Assembly (NCBI GenBank): GCA_009760855.2
Contig: WPIO01000037.1
Location: 2,675,501 to 2,739,500 of the forward strand
Length of the DNA: 64,000 nt
DNA from: Cristatella mucedo
Lineage: Eukaryota; Bryozoa; Phylactolaemata; Cristatellidae
Direction: 5' to 3'
Numbering within the stretch: the stretch's first letter is position 1; each line of letters begins with the position of its first letter. The notes under the pieces are model-generated. The model searched no databases. It was not told the origin of the DNA and saw only the letters and a list, made by a program, of their open reading frames with translations. This document shows positions 31,246 to 42,082 of the stretch, piece by piece. A program made the translations under genes and the position numbers.

Positions 31246-31599
31246 TACCGCTGTCGAACCGCCACGGTGCGTTGGTTCTTGACACCAACGTGCAATGGCA
31301 ATCTTAATTGCCATCGCAGTCACCTGTCGTCGGCCCCGAAATGCGGATGCGGAGCTGCGCTTCCCTGCTGCTCCGTCGCTCCGGTCGGGCGTGTTTCGAG
31401 GCGCCAGTGTCGATCAGGTGCCTACGAAGTCTTCCTCGCACATGCCTTCGACTTTGTGCTATAGATTACTGCTCCTGGGGCTGCTGCTGCACAGGCGTTT
31501 GACATCTCTCGTTACAGTACGAACTAGCCTCTTTTCTGAGCTTCTGAAGTCCAATCGAAGGCTTGAGATAAAAGACGTTCAGTTTCTGATCGAAAGCGC
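31246..31599. other. GC-rich stretch, nothing recognised
   Basis: About 350 bp with no family resemblance, immediately 5' of a LINE-A tail. It could be part of an unrecognised SINE or chimeric element that uses that tail. Confidence 0.4.
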
Positions 31600-31695
31600 A
31601 TTTAGTTAAAGCGTTGCTAGAGTAAGCGCCTAGAGAGAGAGATTAAGTTCTCTGAGGGCGCTTTATCAAGTGAATGATTATTATTATTATTACTT
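31600..31695 (+). mobile_element. LINE-A-type 3' tail
   Basis: TAAGCGCCTAGAGAGAGAGA, TTAAGTTCTCTGAGGGCGCT and TTATCAAGTGAATG followed by (ATT)n. The LINE-A 3' UTR is not present upstream, so this may be a SINE or chimera with a LINE-A tail. Confidence 0.75.
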
Positions 31696-31734
31696 TGGAG
31701 CACAGCGTATTGAGTAAAACCACAGAGCATTGTA

Positions 31735-32478
31735 TTTGACTTCAAGCTCCTGTCACTCGCCTTTAGGTTCCTTCATTCTCTGGCTCCAGCCTACCTATCA
31801 GAAATACTTCCCCACCAGATGAAGAATTACAACCCGCTGTGTGGTTCGGCATACGGAACGCTGGCCCAGAACAACGCCAACGGTTTATTGTACAAGGCAC
31901 GGAGCAGCAAGACGCACGACTGCCTTCGCCCCCTTCTCACACTAGAGTCTCCCCCTTCTCCACTCCTCTGGTTGACCCCGATGACTAATCGAGGACCACA
32001 ACTGTGCAGCGGCCGATCCTGATGGTGAATCCACTATCTGGCCACCAGCGGTTACCGGCCAGTGTCCATGCCACATCACAGGCTCATTAGAGGAGCCGGC
32101 CTACACTCAAACTACATGCTGTTCTGACTAGAATCGTTTAGCCATACCTCTTACAATCCTTAAAACCGTCGGAGACCGTGCCTTTAGTTCCCATGCTCCC
32201 AAAGCCTGGAACTCACTACCGACGCACGTCACAACGTCCCCTGACACGACGACAGTTAAAAAAAGCTTAAAACGCACCTTTTTATTACAGCATTTGGTGG
32301 GTCTTTGTGATTCATCCTTCGTGTGTATTTACCTGCTTACGCTATGCCGGCGGCTTGCGGATGTTACCACTTTTCATTTGGTAATGCTTTGTTTGCAGCA
32401 TATGTAAAGTGCCTAAAGAGAGATTCAGTTCTCTGAGGGTGCTATGCAAATGTATTATTATTTTTATCATTATTATTA
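31735..32478 (+). mobile_element. LINE-A copy interrupted by a solo LTR
   Basis: The left part (31735-31839) reads FDFKLLSLAFRF and LAPAYLSEILPHQ, the LINE RT end. The right part (32117-32478) resumes with the block matching TACCTCT...CCTTTGGAGACCGTG...CCCAAAGC of the other copies. It then runs through the 3' UTR to a GCCTAAAGAGAGATTCAGTT tail and ATTATTATT. The 277-bp interruption is LTR-A. Confidence 0.85.
31840..32116 (-). mobile_element. Solo LTR, family LTR-A (277 bp) nested in a LINE
   Basis: Minus-strand copy of the 13598-13889 element: starts TGTAGTTTGAG, contains AATAAACCG, ends CCGAACCACA. The flanking 5-mers are CGCTG (31835-31839) and TGCTG (32117-32121), a duplication with one transition. 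Removing the LTR restores the LINE sequence, which confirms the boundaries. Confidence 0.85.
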
Positions 32479-32737
32479 TTAGTACGTGAATTGTGTAAAA
32501 GCAAAGAGTATCGCTAGCAAGAGTATTGAGTATTGGGAACTTAAGAGGTGCACTAAATCGAGTATACGCCTTTGTTAGCATAGGTACTGGAAGTTTCTAG
32601 AGTGCGATAAGGTTATTTTCAGCATTGATTAAAATTGTCTTATATGCACTTCCGTTGAGATGAACTTGAAGGTACTGTCATACTGAGACGTACGTGTGGG
32701 TTTCAAGTTTCTTGCTATCTTTCGCGCTACTATTGAT

Positions 32738-32785
32738 ATCCATCTAAATTATTGATATATATATATATCAATAATTTAGATGGAT
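32738..32785. repeat. Perfect 48-bp palindrome
   Basis: Arms of 24 bp with no spacer: ATCCATCTAAATTATTGATA, then TATA at the centre, and its exact reverse complement. A third partial copy (ATCCATCTAAA) follows the (AT)n run at 32817-32827. Confidence 0.97.
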
Positions 32786-33018
32786 AATATATATATATAT
32801 ATATATATATATTAGTATCCATCTAAAGCTCGCAATACTATCGAGCCAGCCGATAACATTTATTATAAAATAGGTTAAAAAACTGGAGATGTTCGCCTCT
32901 GACGTTAAATGGCATGCCAATATAATGCCAAATGACTTTAAGTTTAGCTTTCAGGTAGCATATTTTAGTTAGTGGATTAAATAGCGGGCTTCTATTTTAG
33001 TCGTGGTTCTCATAGAGG

Positions 33019-33170
33019 TGGTTGGCCCACTACTTAAGGTGCTCGCCCGGACCAAGGTCTGGCCGAAGTCATGGGCCCGAGCCCCGTGGCATATGTGAAT
33101 CACCTGAATAGAGATTAAGTTCTCTTAGGGCGCTATACAAATGAATTATATTATTATAATATATAATCTC
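33019..33170 (+). mobile_element. SINE1 copy
   Basis: Head GGTTGGCCCACTACTTAAGG, B-box-like GGGCCCGAGCCC, then CATATGTGAATCACCTGAAT and AGAGATTAAGTTCTCTTAGG, GCGCTATACAAATGAATTAT with ATTATTAT. The tail is the best match to the SINE1 consensus. Confidence 0.88.
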
Positions 33171-33289
33171 AATATTCCGGATGTGAACGCAGCGGCTGAT
33201 TTTAGTCAAAGAGAAAAGCTGGCTAAGTTTAAGAGATTCTCTAAGTAGTTCAAGACGCTGCATTTGAGTAGGGCAATAAGACATTGAAG

Positions 33290-33544
33290 CCGAGTCAATG
33301 GGAGATAGCCTATTCCCGTTCGGGCTCCCCTACCCTGTTATGCCCGGTCTATGTCGCTACGCGGAGTAATTCCGGCAGACAGTGTCGCGAGGGTGAATGT
33401 CAGGGTACGCAGTACTTTATAAGACAGAGGCATTCCTTACACTAACGGGTAACAGATAACATTAGATAATACTTCAAGTAGGATCCTAAATACACTATAG
33501 GGGCGCGAGATAACGTTGCAAGTGAGCTCATTGTGTCATTTGCT
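33290..33544 (-). mobile_element. Degenerate LTR-like segment next to gypsy pol
   Basis: It shares ordered blocks with LTR-B in the same orientation as 30386-31115, for example ACACTATAGGGGCGCGAGAT against ACACTATGGGGGCGCAAGAC, and CAATCGGCTTCCGGAGTC against CAGTCGGCTTCTGCAGTC. It lies where a 3' LTR would be for the minus-strand pol fragment at 33545-34025. Ends are unclear. Confidence 0.5.
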
Positions 33545-34025
33545 CAATCGGCTTCCGGAGTCACACCGTTGCACTGGTTTCGCTCTAAGAGTACAGAGAT
33601 GCAAGTCATCGATCTTTGAATCATTAGAGTGAGGCACGGATCAGGCTGTCCCACTAATAGATTTGGATGTTTGCACAGCTCTTTCCACTTATCCGTTCGC
33701 TTGTGGAAAGTGTTGACTGATCGTAACGTGGTTGAACCCGTATTGTCTCGCGAAATCGCCAAGTTCACGAGACTGGAATTCTAGACCATTTGCGGGAGGG
33801 TTGAGGATGGCTTCAACTTTATTGTTGGATGATTGGACGTCACTGGCATCACTAACATGCCTTAAAAACGTCAAAAGGGGCTGGCGGAAAATACGTTTGT
33901 CTCTATTAACTTTAGGCTCCACGGAAACTTGCGGAATTGACGTGACAAAATCTATCACTGTGCTCAGCCGCTGAAAAATCTCCGGTGCGCTGGCATTGCC
34001 AAAGGGCAGCTGGCGAAAGCAAAAC
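33545..34025 (-). pseudogene. Ty3/gypsy pol remnant: reverse transcriptase joined to integrase by deletion
   Basis: The minus strand reads CFRQLPFGNASAPEIFQR (RT motif LPFG-SSAPE-FQ), FLRHVSDASDVQSSNNKVEA (RT end, FLGH-(I)-(D)A-GV----KVEAI), then NPPANGLEFQSRELGDFARQ and YGFNHVTISQHFPQANG. The last part is the integrase core (DNG-QF-S-EF--FA--YGF-H-TSSP-YPQ-NG). The YxDD region, RNase H and the N-terminal integrase zinc finger are missing between the blocks. A frameshift follows (RSVNTFHKRTDKWKELCKH). Confidence 0.85.
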
Positions 34026-34139
34026 TATTAAAGCGTTGTTACTTTCGCATCGAATTTCACCGGACTGTTTCGCGGTGGACGTTTTTCTGGGATTCCTCCT
34101 CCCGGGAACATAAGGTTGACCGAAGTCGCTAGGCAGGTT

Positions 34140-34256
34140 AAAACTCTCGGACTTTCGTCAAGGTCGAAACTGCTGGCCAAAAATCTCAGGCTTTTGCCAA
34201 GGTCAAAACTGCTGGTCAAAACTCCCGGGCTTTTGCCAAGGTCAAAACTGCTGGTC
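34140..34256. repeat. 39-bp tandem repeat, 3 units
   Basis: Units start at 34140, 34179 and 34218, each AAAACTCYCGGRCTTTYGYC-like followed by AAGGTCRAAACTGCTGGYC. The minus strand reads an open repeated SSFDLGKSPGVLT in all three units. It lies directly upstream (in element sense) of the gypsy RT remnant and may be part of that element. Confidence 0.9.
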
Positions 34257-35210
34257 ACGTGCTCACGAGCGAACTCATCGTCGCATTGGGTTTGATGCCA
34301 AGGTCGGCGAAACAAGTCCATGCAAGTGTAAACTTGCAACTTGTGCGGTTATGTTGCTCGTTAGTCGCAAGTTTTAATGATTCATTGCCGCCGACGTATT
34401 TCCTTAGTAGTTTTTGTTAATGTGCATGGTCTTACACATGCTCTTGAAATGGTTTGCAGCTTACATCTGTTCGGTGGCGCACGATCGCTATAATGCATTC
34501 CTCAAGGTTTTAATGCCCTGGTGCTAGCGTTTTTTAACGTCTTTATTACTATATCTAATCATCACTATGTATGTGGGGTTTTTGCGCTCGCGTCATTCGA
34601 CCCCCCCAGAGAATGTTTCTTCCAGAGCCAGCATTTGGACACGGTCAGTCGTGTGTTGCTTTAGTTCGAAGCTCCGCCAGATCGTCTTAGCGACGGTCGG
34701 CTAGCGGAATTTTGAGTTATTGCGAGTTACGGCGATTCGTTTCGGCCGAGCCTTCGCGATACTAGACGAATGATATGAATTTTCAAACTGAATAATATTG
34801 AGTGCCCGCGATTCATCTCCTGGCACATGTTAGTATTTATTAGATTATTATACCTCTTTCTGCCGCTTAAGATATTCAAAGTTTTACAGAACTCCATAAC
34901 TGATAAGGCCAAGGCTTCAGGAGATCTTTTGGGGGTCTCTTAGCTTCAATAGTCCATAGTCTGAATTGTAGGTAAATAGTCGTTCATCCGCTCCAAGTAG
35001 GGCTACGCGATTTGGTAAGATTTGTATAGCCCTCATGAGGGATTTTCACGTTGGGAGCATACTAACTGAAGGCGCGGTAGTACAATAAATTAAGGTTGGT
35101 TAAGGACATTCCTGTGCGACTCGAGACTGAAGAGCGGGTCGTAGGATTCGGTGACGGATGCCATATTTTTGAAAGGTAGCTTGGCTCAGGACCTAAAAAT
35201 GATTCACATA
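34257..35210. other. Intergenic, nothing recognised
   Basis: No coding, RNA or repeat signature that I can name. Confidence 0.5.
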
Positions 35211-35238
35211 ATCTTTAATATATATATATATTATATAT

Positions 35239-35318
35239 ATAATATGTGTTATCAATATATATATATATATATATTAATATATATATATATATATATATAT
35301 ACTAATAACACATATTAT
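35239..35318. repeat. AT-rich inverted repeat
   Basis: Perfect 14-bp arms ATAATATGTGTTAT (35239-35252) and its reverse complement (35305-35318), separated by an (AT)n loop of 52 bases that can itself fold. It abuts a minus-strand SINE2. Confidence 0.93.
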
Positions 35319-35319
35319 T

Positions 35320-35478
35320 AGCTGATTATCAGCCTCATTTAATAGTAGTAGAAGAGCCTTAACGGCTATTACCGACGCTTGCAGTTGGCAATAAAGAATC
35401 ATCTATTGTAGGATTCGAACCCACGACCTGGGTCTCAAAGAGCGAGCACCTTATCTTCTGAGCTATAGCAGCCCATAC
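35320..35478 (-). mobile_element. SINE2 copy
   Basis: Reverse of the 4395 copy: tail GATTATCAGCCTCATTTAAT, body GAAGAGCCTTAACGGCTAT and TTGCAGTTGGCAATAAAG, B box (reverse) GGATTCGAACCC, A box (reverse) CTTCTGAGCTATA. Confidence 0.85.
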
Positions 35479-36819
35479 TTGTCCTATACGCCACCCTAGG
35501 GCTATATGGTTAGATCAAACTATTTAATCTTGCCTGCATTGGTAGGAACTTGAACATCTTATTGGTGCTGGCCAATAGGATAGTCTTCTTAGTCAAGGAT
35601 CTACAAAACTCTGCTGAGTCACCGACTGTATAGTAATGAGGTCATGTCTGAGCTCCATTCAAAGGCTTGTGAATCAAGTAAGAGTAAACAAGCAACTTTT
35701 TTTTACTGCTATATAAAGCAATGCATTGGTCATTTTTGTTTTGGGTTTTAACTACTTACCCACTTACTCAGTAATGGTTAGTCACGTGCATGATTGCAAC
35801 CATTTTTAGCATGATGGCAACGTATATTATCGTATAGTCACCAAAATACACAGCCAATTTCAACGCGCTGTACATTTTTCGCGGTTTTGAAGTTTCATGC
35901 TTTAGTTAATGGTTCTTTATTTGTCAGGTTTACGTACTCGAACAACCTTAATTAATTGTTTGTAATATTCTTAAGTCAAGGTCGATTTAAAATTAGCATT
36001 ACTGCGTTCGCTCAAGTTACTTTATGCTACAATCTCCAGTGAGCAAATTTATGCAGGCACCACTGAATTTCTGCATGCATGCACGAGCTCGTGTCACATC
36101 TTGCTTGTCGCTCGTGTTTGTCGCCTCCGATGACCAAATTCTGCGCACCATACCACACAAGGACTTCATTTTTTCTCCAGTTTTGTGTTTCTTTCCGTAT
36201 CAAAATATAATGTACGAATCTCGAAAATAATCTCGTATACACTGGTGATCGTAAACCAAAATATCTTCCAATCCCCTTCTGCTCAACCCTCCGTCCAACC
36301 TGTTCTTCTTTCTGATCTATATCCACTGATATTGATCCTGACATTCACTAATGGGCGATTTATTTTCAGGATAAATTTGGTCCTTTGACTAAGCATATTG
36401 TCTTGAACCCAGCAGACGTCGGGGCATGCATGAATTCTTTGTAACGACAAAGTTTTTATTCTTCTTCTTCACCATAGTCAGAACTGCCTTCTTTTTCAAC
36501 AGGCCAAAGGTGGGGCCCCAAACGTGTATACCGACCGTCGGCGGGTTTGCATGATAGGACAAACGCTGCAGTGTGAGGGCAAGAACTAATAGTTTGTAGA
36601 CCACAGGTCAACGTTTCTTGATTAAAATGTCATCCTGTAAGGAAGTTCCGGGTCTATGTAAGGTGGAAAATAAATTGGGGAGCAATCGATTAAAGCAGCA
36701 GTAATAATAGTAGTAATAATAAAAATAGGTCGTTCCTATCGCGCCTTAAGATAACGGAATCTTTACCTATGCTAGTAACTACTAGTTGCAAGATAGAAGC
36801 CAGGGGTTTGTGTCTGTAC
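35479..36819. other. Intergenic, nothing recognised
   Basis: AT-rich; the open frames on both strands show no family resemblance. A short (TAA)n-like tract lies at 36695-36726. Confidence 0.5.
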
Positions 36820-36925
36820 GATGCCAATAATAATAACAATAGTAATAATAATAATAATACGCTAAAAGTGCTCTCAGAGAACTTAATCTCTCTCTAGGCG
36901 ATTTACATTTTCTGCAAAGGAAACA
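36820..36925 (-). mobile_element. LINE-A-type 3' tail, reversed
   Basis: (AAT)n-like run, then AAAAGTGCTCTCAGAGAACT and TAATCTCTCTCTAGGCGATT, TACATTTTCTGCAAAGGAAA: the reverse complement of the shared LINE tail and the start of its 3' UTR. Confidence 0.75.
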
Positions 36926-38345
36926 TTTAAAAGCAAGCATCATTCCAAAAACAACGATATTTGGAAGAAATGTCGTTTCCCACGTTTCCTCACAGCGTTT
37001 AATTTGCGATGCCAAGCACCCTTAATGTGCCCATTATAAACTTTAATAGCATTACGTGAATGTTCAGTACGTACTTTCGAGCGTTTTGTAATCAGAAATT
37101 AGCGGTTAATATGATGAGTATGCTGAGTACTGTGAGTGGGATGAGAACCCGCACAATTTGGTCGTTTAAACGCGATTCCCACAGTGCACTCTTACGGTTT
37201 AAATTTGAATACAGAATCAGTGAATTACTATAATTTTTGTAAAGTGACTCCAAAGGTTCAACCTCACCAGCTAGGTCAGCCTCACCTTCGTGCCAACTTC
37301 CGAAGCGAAGCTTGAGTTTCTCATTGCTGTTCACGGGTGAGAACAGCCGTGCGAGCTGCTCGTTCGTGCTCGTCGCGCGTTGCCGTCGCTGATAGCAGTA
37401 AGCTGATTCGCGCTTCCTTTACAAATTGCTTTGGTAGCGCCTTGGAAAGGGGGCTACTTGCCCGAATGCGCTACGCAAATATACGAGTTATTCTTTTTGA
37501 ATTCTTACTCTCCGAGCGACGAGGTGAAGTGAGCTCACTCCACTGAAATCGAGGCGAATCTTGTAACAAATGAGGCTCAATACGACTCAATGTGACCAAG
37601 CAGTGAGAAACCTAGCACAATTGCCTTACTCATCATTTCATTTCGCTGTCAGAAGAACGTCGTTCGAACATTTGAAAATTCTAAGTTAAGCTCTTAGCGG
37701 CCGGCGGTAAGAATGACAAATCTCCAATCAAGGCTTTCAACGGACGACTGTCGTCGCATTTAATAGCCGTGTCAACGATCCTCGAAGGTGAAGGTCTTAG
37801 TAGCCGGTTGACCTAGCGGGTTTAGCCCTCGCTGTGTTGTTACAGCGCGTCGCAGACTGCTGCGGCCTCGTCCTAATCCTCGCCATTCTGAATATTCCGA
37901 AGCAGCTGCGTTTTGTGAGGCTCGTAATAGTCGCGTCGAAGGGTCGAGCGAAGCGGAGCCAGAGAATCGATTCCATAGCGAATGCGGCCACAGAGAGCGC
38001 GTTCATCCCTTTCGAGGTAACAGCCAGCGCGGTACTTGGTGGCAATGCAAACTAGTGCCTGCCAGCAGCTCCGTAATCTCTTGAGCTCGCTGCTTCGCTT
38101 GCATAGTCGTGTGTTCCCAATTACCGCAGCAAGTGAGGATGGGACTAGAATGGTCCAGAACTGACACTGTCATTCTTCTGAATTCTTGTGCTGCATAAAC
38201 GAGTAGCAATGATTGTACGACAGTAATGAAGTGTGTGAGAGTGCAGTTAGTGCAGAAAGTGCTTTCATTAATGCAGTCGGCAATTTTTCCACGCGCATTA
38301 CGAAGCGATTGGGAGGATTTTTCGTCCGTATTTCCGTTGATAATA
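36926..38345. other. Intergenic, nothing recognised
   Basis: The open frames here (for example 37337-37546 and 37834-38055 on +) have no recognisable domains or supporting splice sites. Confidence 0.45.
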
Positions 38346-38349
38346 AGAT

Positions 38350-38408
38350 TCATATATTTGTGCAGCGCCCTCAGAGAACTTAACCTCTTTCAAGGTTATG
38401 TGCATTTA
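38350..38408 (-). mobile_element. LINE-type 3' tail, reversed
   Basis: GCAGCGCCCTCAGAGAACTT, AACCTCTTTCAAGGTTATGT and GCATTT. Only the tail hairpin region is recognisable. Confidence 0.6.
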
Positions 38409-40374
38409 ATTTAAAGGAAGAATGATAAAATGTTACTAGTAGCATGGAAAATGTCAAAAAGCCTAGCATGGTAGAGGTGGCATGCATAGTGTCAACATAT
38501 ACAACGTGGTTAATAGTAGCCTGAACAATATGTCACCACGCATGCATCAGCAGCAGCAGCAGCGCAAAGGACGAATCGCAAGGATCCATTACTAAATGCT
38601 TTGATAAACAGGTGTATTTTTATAAACATTTTAAATATTTTTATTTATTTAAATATTTTTATAAACAGGTGTATTTTTAGCTTCGTTTTAATTATTGACA
38701 TATCAGGGGATGGGCTGTTGTGACGTCAGTCCATAGTGAGTTCCAGGCTTCAGGAGCTTACGAACTAAAGGCACCGACTCTACAGGATTTGAGGCTCGTG
38801 CGGGGTATAGCTAAGCAATTTGATTCAGAAAAGTGGGTGGTACGATGCCCAGCGTGGTGGAGGAGTAGTTCTTGCAGGTAGGTTCGATCCAAAAAAATGA
38901 CGGGAGCCAAACGTGAGTGACTGAACATTGAAGCCATTTGGTTTTAACTTATATCTGTCATGAACTTTACTTTGAGTCGATTAGTTTACAGCTTGGCAAA
39001 ATTTCCCTACTTCGCTTCCGTTCGCTGATTTGTATCTGCATCCTCTAGTCTTTTCTTCTCTAAATTCTCGCATAACTGCATATTACTTTGCAACTAGCTT
39101 TTCAACGTTTAATTTTAGTTTTCTACTATAGTCGTTGACTCCGTGAATGTTACAAAATTGTATTATTCTCTTGGGACATATACTTTAACGGATTAGATTA
39201 ATTTATTTTATATTAAAAGAAATGATAAGCAACAATCTCCAGTTGTAGTAATGCGATAATTATTGTAATTAAAATAAGTTTTGTTAACGCAAGACATAAT
39301 CCAACAAACCGTGCTCAGATTGAACATGATCTGATTATAAAATACTGTGTCCTATAGGTTTAGTTAAGATGACGTTCAGTTTTAATAGCCGAGCACGGCA
39401 AAGCTTCTATTATACGGTCCAGGTCAAAGTGCTAATGAATGTGTGACGTATCTCCCTACCTGATCTAGAACACTGCAAATGCTGAACAGAACAGGGACTG
39501 CTTACGTTTAAAAATCGATAGCTAGGCGTCTAAATCTCTACCCGACATAGTAGCCTCAAAGCATCTGGAAAGTACAATGTCCAGCTCGAGCAAATTCAAG
39601 CTGATATTAAATGAATATTTTTAACAAGAATGTAGTGTTTTAATAAATGATAGGTAATCAATCATGTCTGTCAAATATTGAGCCGGTTTATTTAGGACCA
39701 CACGCACGCTTAGCTTCAGCTAAACCTTTACAGCCAGAGAGTAAATGGCAGTCGGCTGATACTTCTCGACAATCGAATTGGCTTTCAGTAATGGCTCTAA
39801 ACCTACAATTTATCTATTCAGTAGCAGTTATTCATTCAGCAGCCACTCTCTCAATTGGTTATATCTAGCTATCGCTGCAGCCAAATAAAAAAAAAATTGG
39901 AGAGATGTCACGAATGCTTGTTATAATCGCTTTTGCTGTAAGGTTTTAAGTCAAGCATTTGATAACACAATTGGAGCCTTTTTCTGGGCAGTAAGAAAGT
40001 TACTGTAAACAATATTGATTAAACATTACTTCTAGATGTAATGTTAAAGGTACGATCAGCTCGAAATGATTGTAATTCACGGTAGCAAGAAATTTGTCGT
40101 CTACATCGACACGGGCTGAAATATATCATTGCATATGCGACATACCTGTATGTTTGAGCAGATGATAGCTTGCTTATGGCAATTTCGTTATAAAATAACT
40201 GCGAGCTTAGAAAGGACGAGATATGCTTGTCTGCTAGGCGACGATCTACCCAAGTACTTTATTTCGTCGCTAAAGGCGTATGTCGCCCTTTTGCTTTAGT
40301 AATTTACTTGATTTAGTGAAACTACTGCCTAATCAGGCTAGGCATTGCAGCATCTGCTCTTAGGATGCAAGTTG

Positions 40375-40705
40375 CTTAGCCGTACCTCTTATTAACCTCA
40401 AATGCTTTGGAAACCATGCCTTTAGTTCGTGTGCTTTGAAATCCCGGAACTCACTTCCGACTGAAGTCACGACATCTCCTGACTCGACGAACTTCAAACA
40501 AAGCTACAGAAATGCGCATGTTCCTAATGGAATTTGCAGGACCCGTATGCCACTTTTATTTGAGTGTTTATGCATTCGGAAATAATAAATATGAATTTTA
40601 ACCATATTGAAATGCTTCATGTTGCAGCATATGTTAAGTGCCTAAGCAAATATTCATTTCTTTAAGGGTGCTAGACTATTAGTATAGCACTATTATTATT
40701 ATTTC
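40375..40705 (+). mobile_element. LINE-A 3' fragment
   Basis: It starts GCCGTACCTCTTATTAACCT, continues through CCATGCCTTTAGTTCGTGTG and the shared 3' UTR (shortened), and ends GCATATGTTAAGTGCCTAAG, then (ATT)n. More diverged than the other copies. Confidence 0.8.
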
Positions 40706-41727
40706 TGTCATTACAAATGTACACAAACAAGCGCTGCCAACTCCACTCATAGTAAACTGTCGAGCAGCAAGCCGTCACCAGCTACAATGCCGACAATGCA
40801 AAGAGCTACCAAGAGTATTGGCTTCTCAAGTATTTGCTTCCATAAGAACCACAAACGGATAACTGAAAAAATGCTCACGATTTGACAAGCTTTAGTATAT
40901 TAGTCGAGAACAGTTTTAACTGAAGCAGAGCTTTTTTAAAAGTGCTTGACGGGCGTTTGCCAAACTAACTACCAAGTTCCTCGCACTTTGAATGAGCTAC
41001 AGAAATTACAAATTGAGTTTGTTTTTTAAGTTGACTTTATGAATTAGCTTCGTGCTTAGAAAACCTTGAAACTGTAACGTATCTGGGTAGATCTATAGTA
41101 CGCATCGCCAGATGCACAAACCCCGAGCTGAAAGCCTCAAGCGATGGTAGGTTCATTTTGCAAGATATCAAGGCTTCAAAGATGGATTGTGAACGTGGAT
41201 GGAGAGAGACTCAACATCTCAACTGGTAGAGCAGTGGCCCCGTAGAAAAGGTCACACGACTGCTTTCTACTCAATGACACGGCCTATGTGTACCGCAGCA
41301 GGTAGCCTTAGCTTGGTCACGAAGTACTGGAAAAAAATACTCTTGGTGCTACTTGAAACTTACCAAATAATCACAAGAAGCACAATGCCTCAGCTCAAGC
41401 ATGTAACTGTCATGTATGAAGCTAGAATAATAAACCTCTCGCTCTTAGAAATTTACGGTGGCCATCGGCACTTGAAGCATAAGTAACACTTCGGTGATTG
41501 CTGACAACAGAGCAGCTATATTTTTTAGCAACAGCATTAAATCTTGATTTGCCATCCCTTGGATATTATAAGAAATTTTTACCACACTGTGCCGTCAAAA
41601 GAGGACACCCAGATTATTGAACTAATTTACTGATATTGCGTCACCTTTAAGGGTTGAACACATGCTCACCGAAAGGACCATGAGAGAAAATTTTGGCTTT
41701 CGCTTAAAGCGCCAGCTCGGGGACAAT

Positions 41728-41868
41728 GACATAGATATAATTCATTTCTATAGCACCATAAGAGAACCGAAGCTCTAACCAGGCACCTATCATATGTTGC
41801 CGGGCTCGAGCCCACGACCTCGATCAATAGAAGCGAGCATCTTAAACCCCTGGGACAAACCAGTGCGG
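41728..41868 (-). mobile_element. SINE1 copy, reversed
   Basis: Reverse of the SINE1 tail (ATTCATTTCTATAGCACCAT, AAGAGAACC), then CATATGTTGCCGGGCTCGAG, CCCACGACCTCGAT and the reversed head TTAAACCCCTGGGACAAACC. Confidence 0.82.
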
Positions 41869-41931
41869 CAGATTCAAGAGCCTCCCTTGTGACGTGGCAG
41901 AAAATTCGTAGCGGTCCTTTAAAAAAAATAA

Positions 41932-42082
41932 TCCTAGCTGATTAAACAGCCTTCTTTTTGCATAGCGACAGGAGAGCCTTTACGGCTATCACCACCGCTT
42001 GCAGCGGCGATAAAGGATCGCCCACCGCAGGAATCGAGCGTGAAAGGAGCCACCTTACCTAGTGAGCCATCACGGCTCACCT
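41932..42082 (-). mobile_element. SINE2 copy, reversed
   Basis: GCTGATTAAACAGCC tail, GGAGAGCCTTTACGGCTATC, CGCTTGCAGCGGCGATAAAG, then GCAGGAATCGAGC (reversed, degraded B box) and CCTAGTGAGCCATCACGGC (reversed A box region). Confidence 0.85.

Noticed and set aside
36782-37015. Frames with YYYYY or NNNNN runs (also near 11138, 45956 and 50295)
   Set aside because: They translate (ATT)n LINE tails; not genes.
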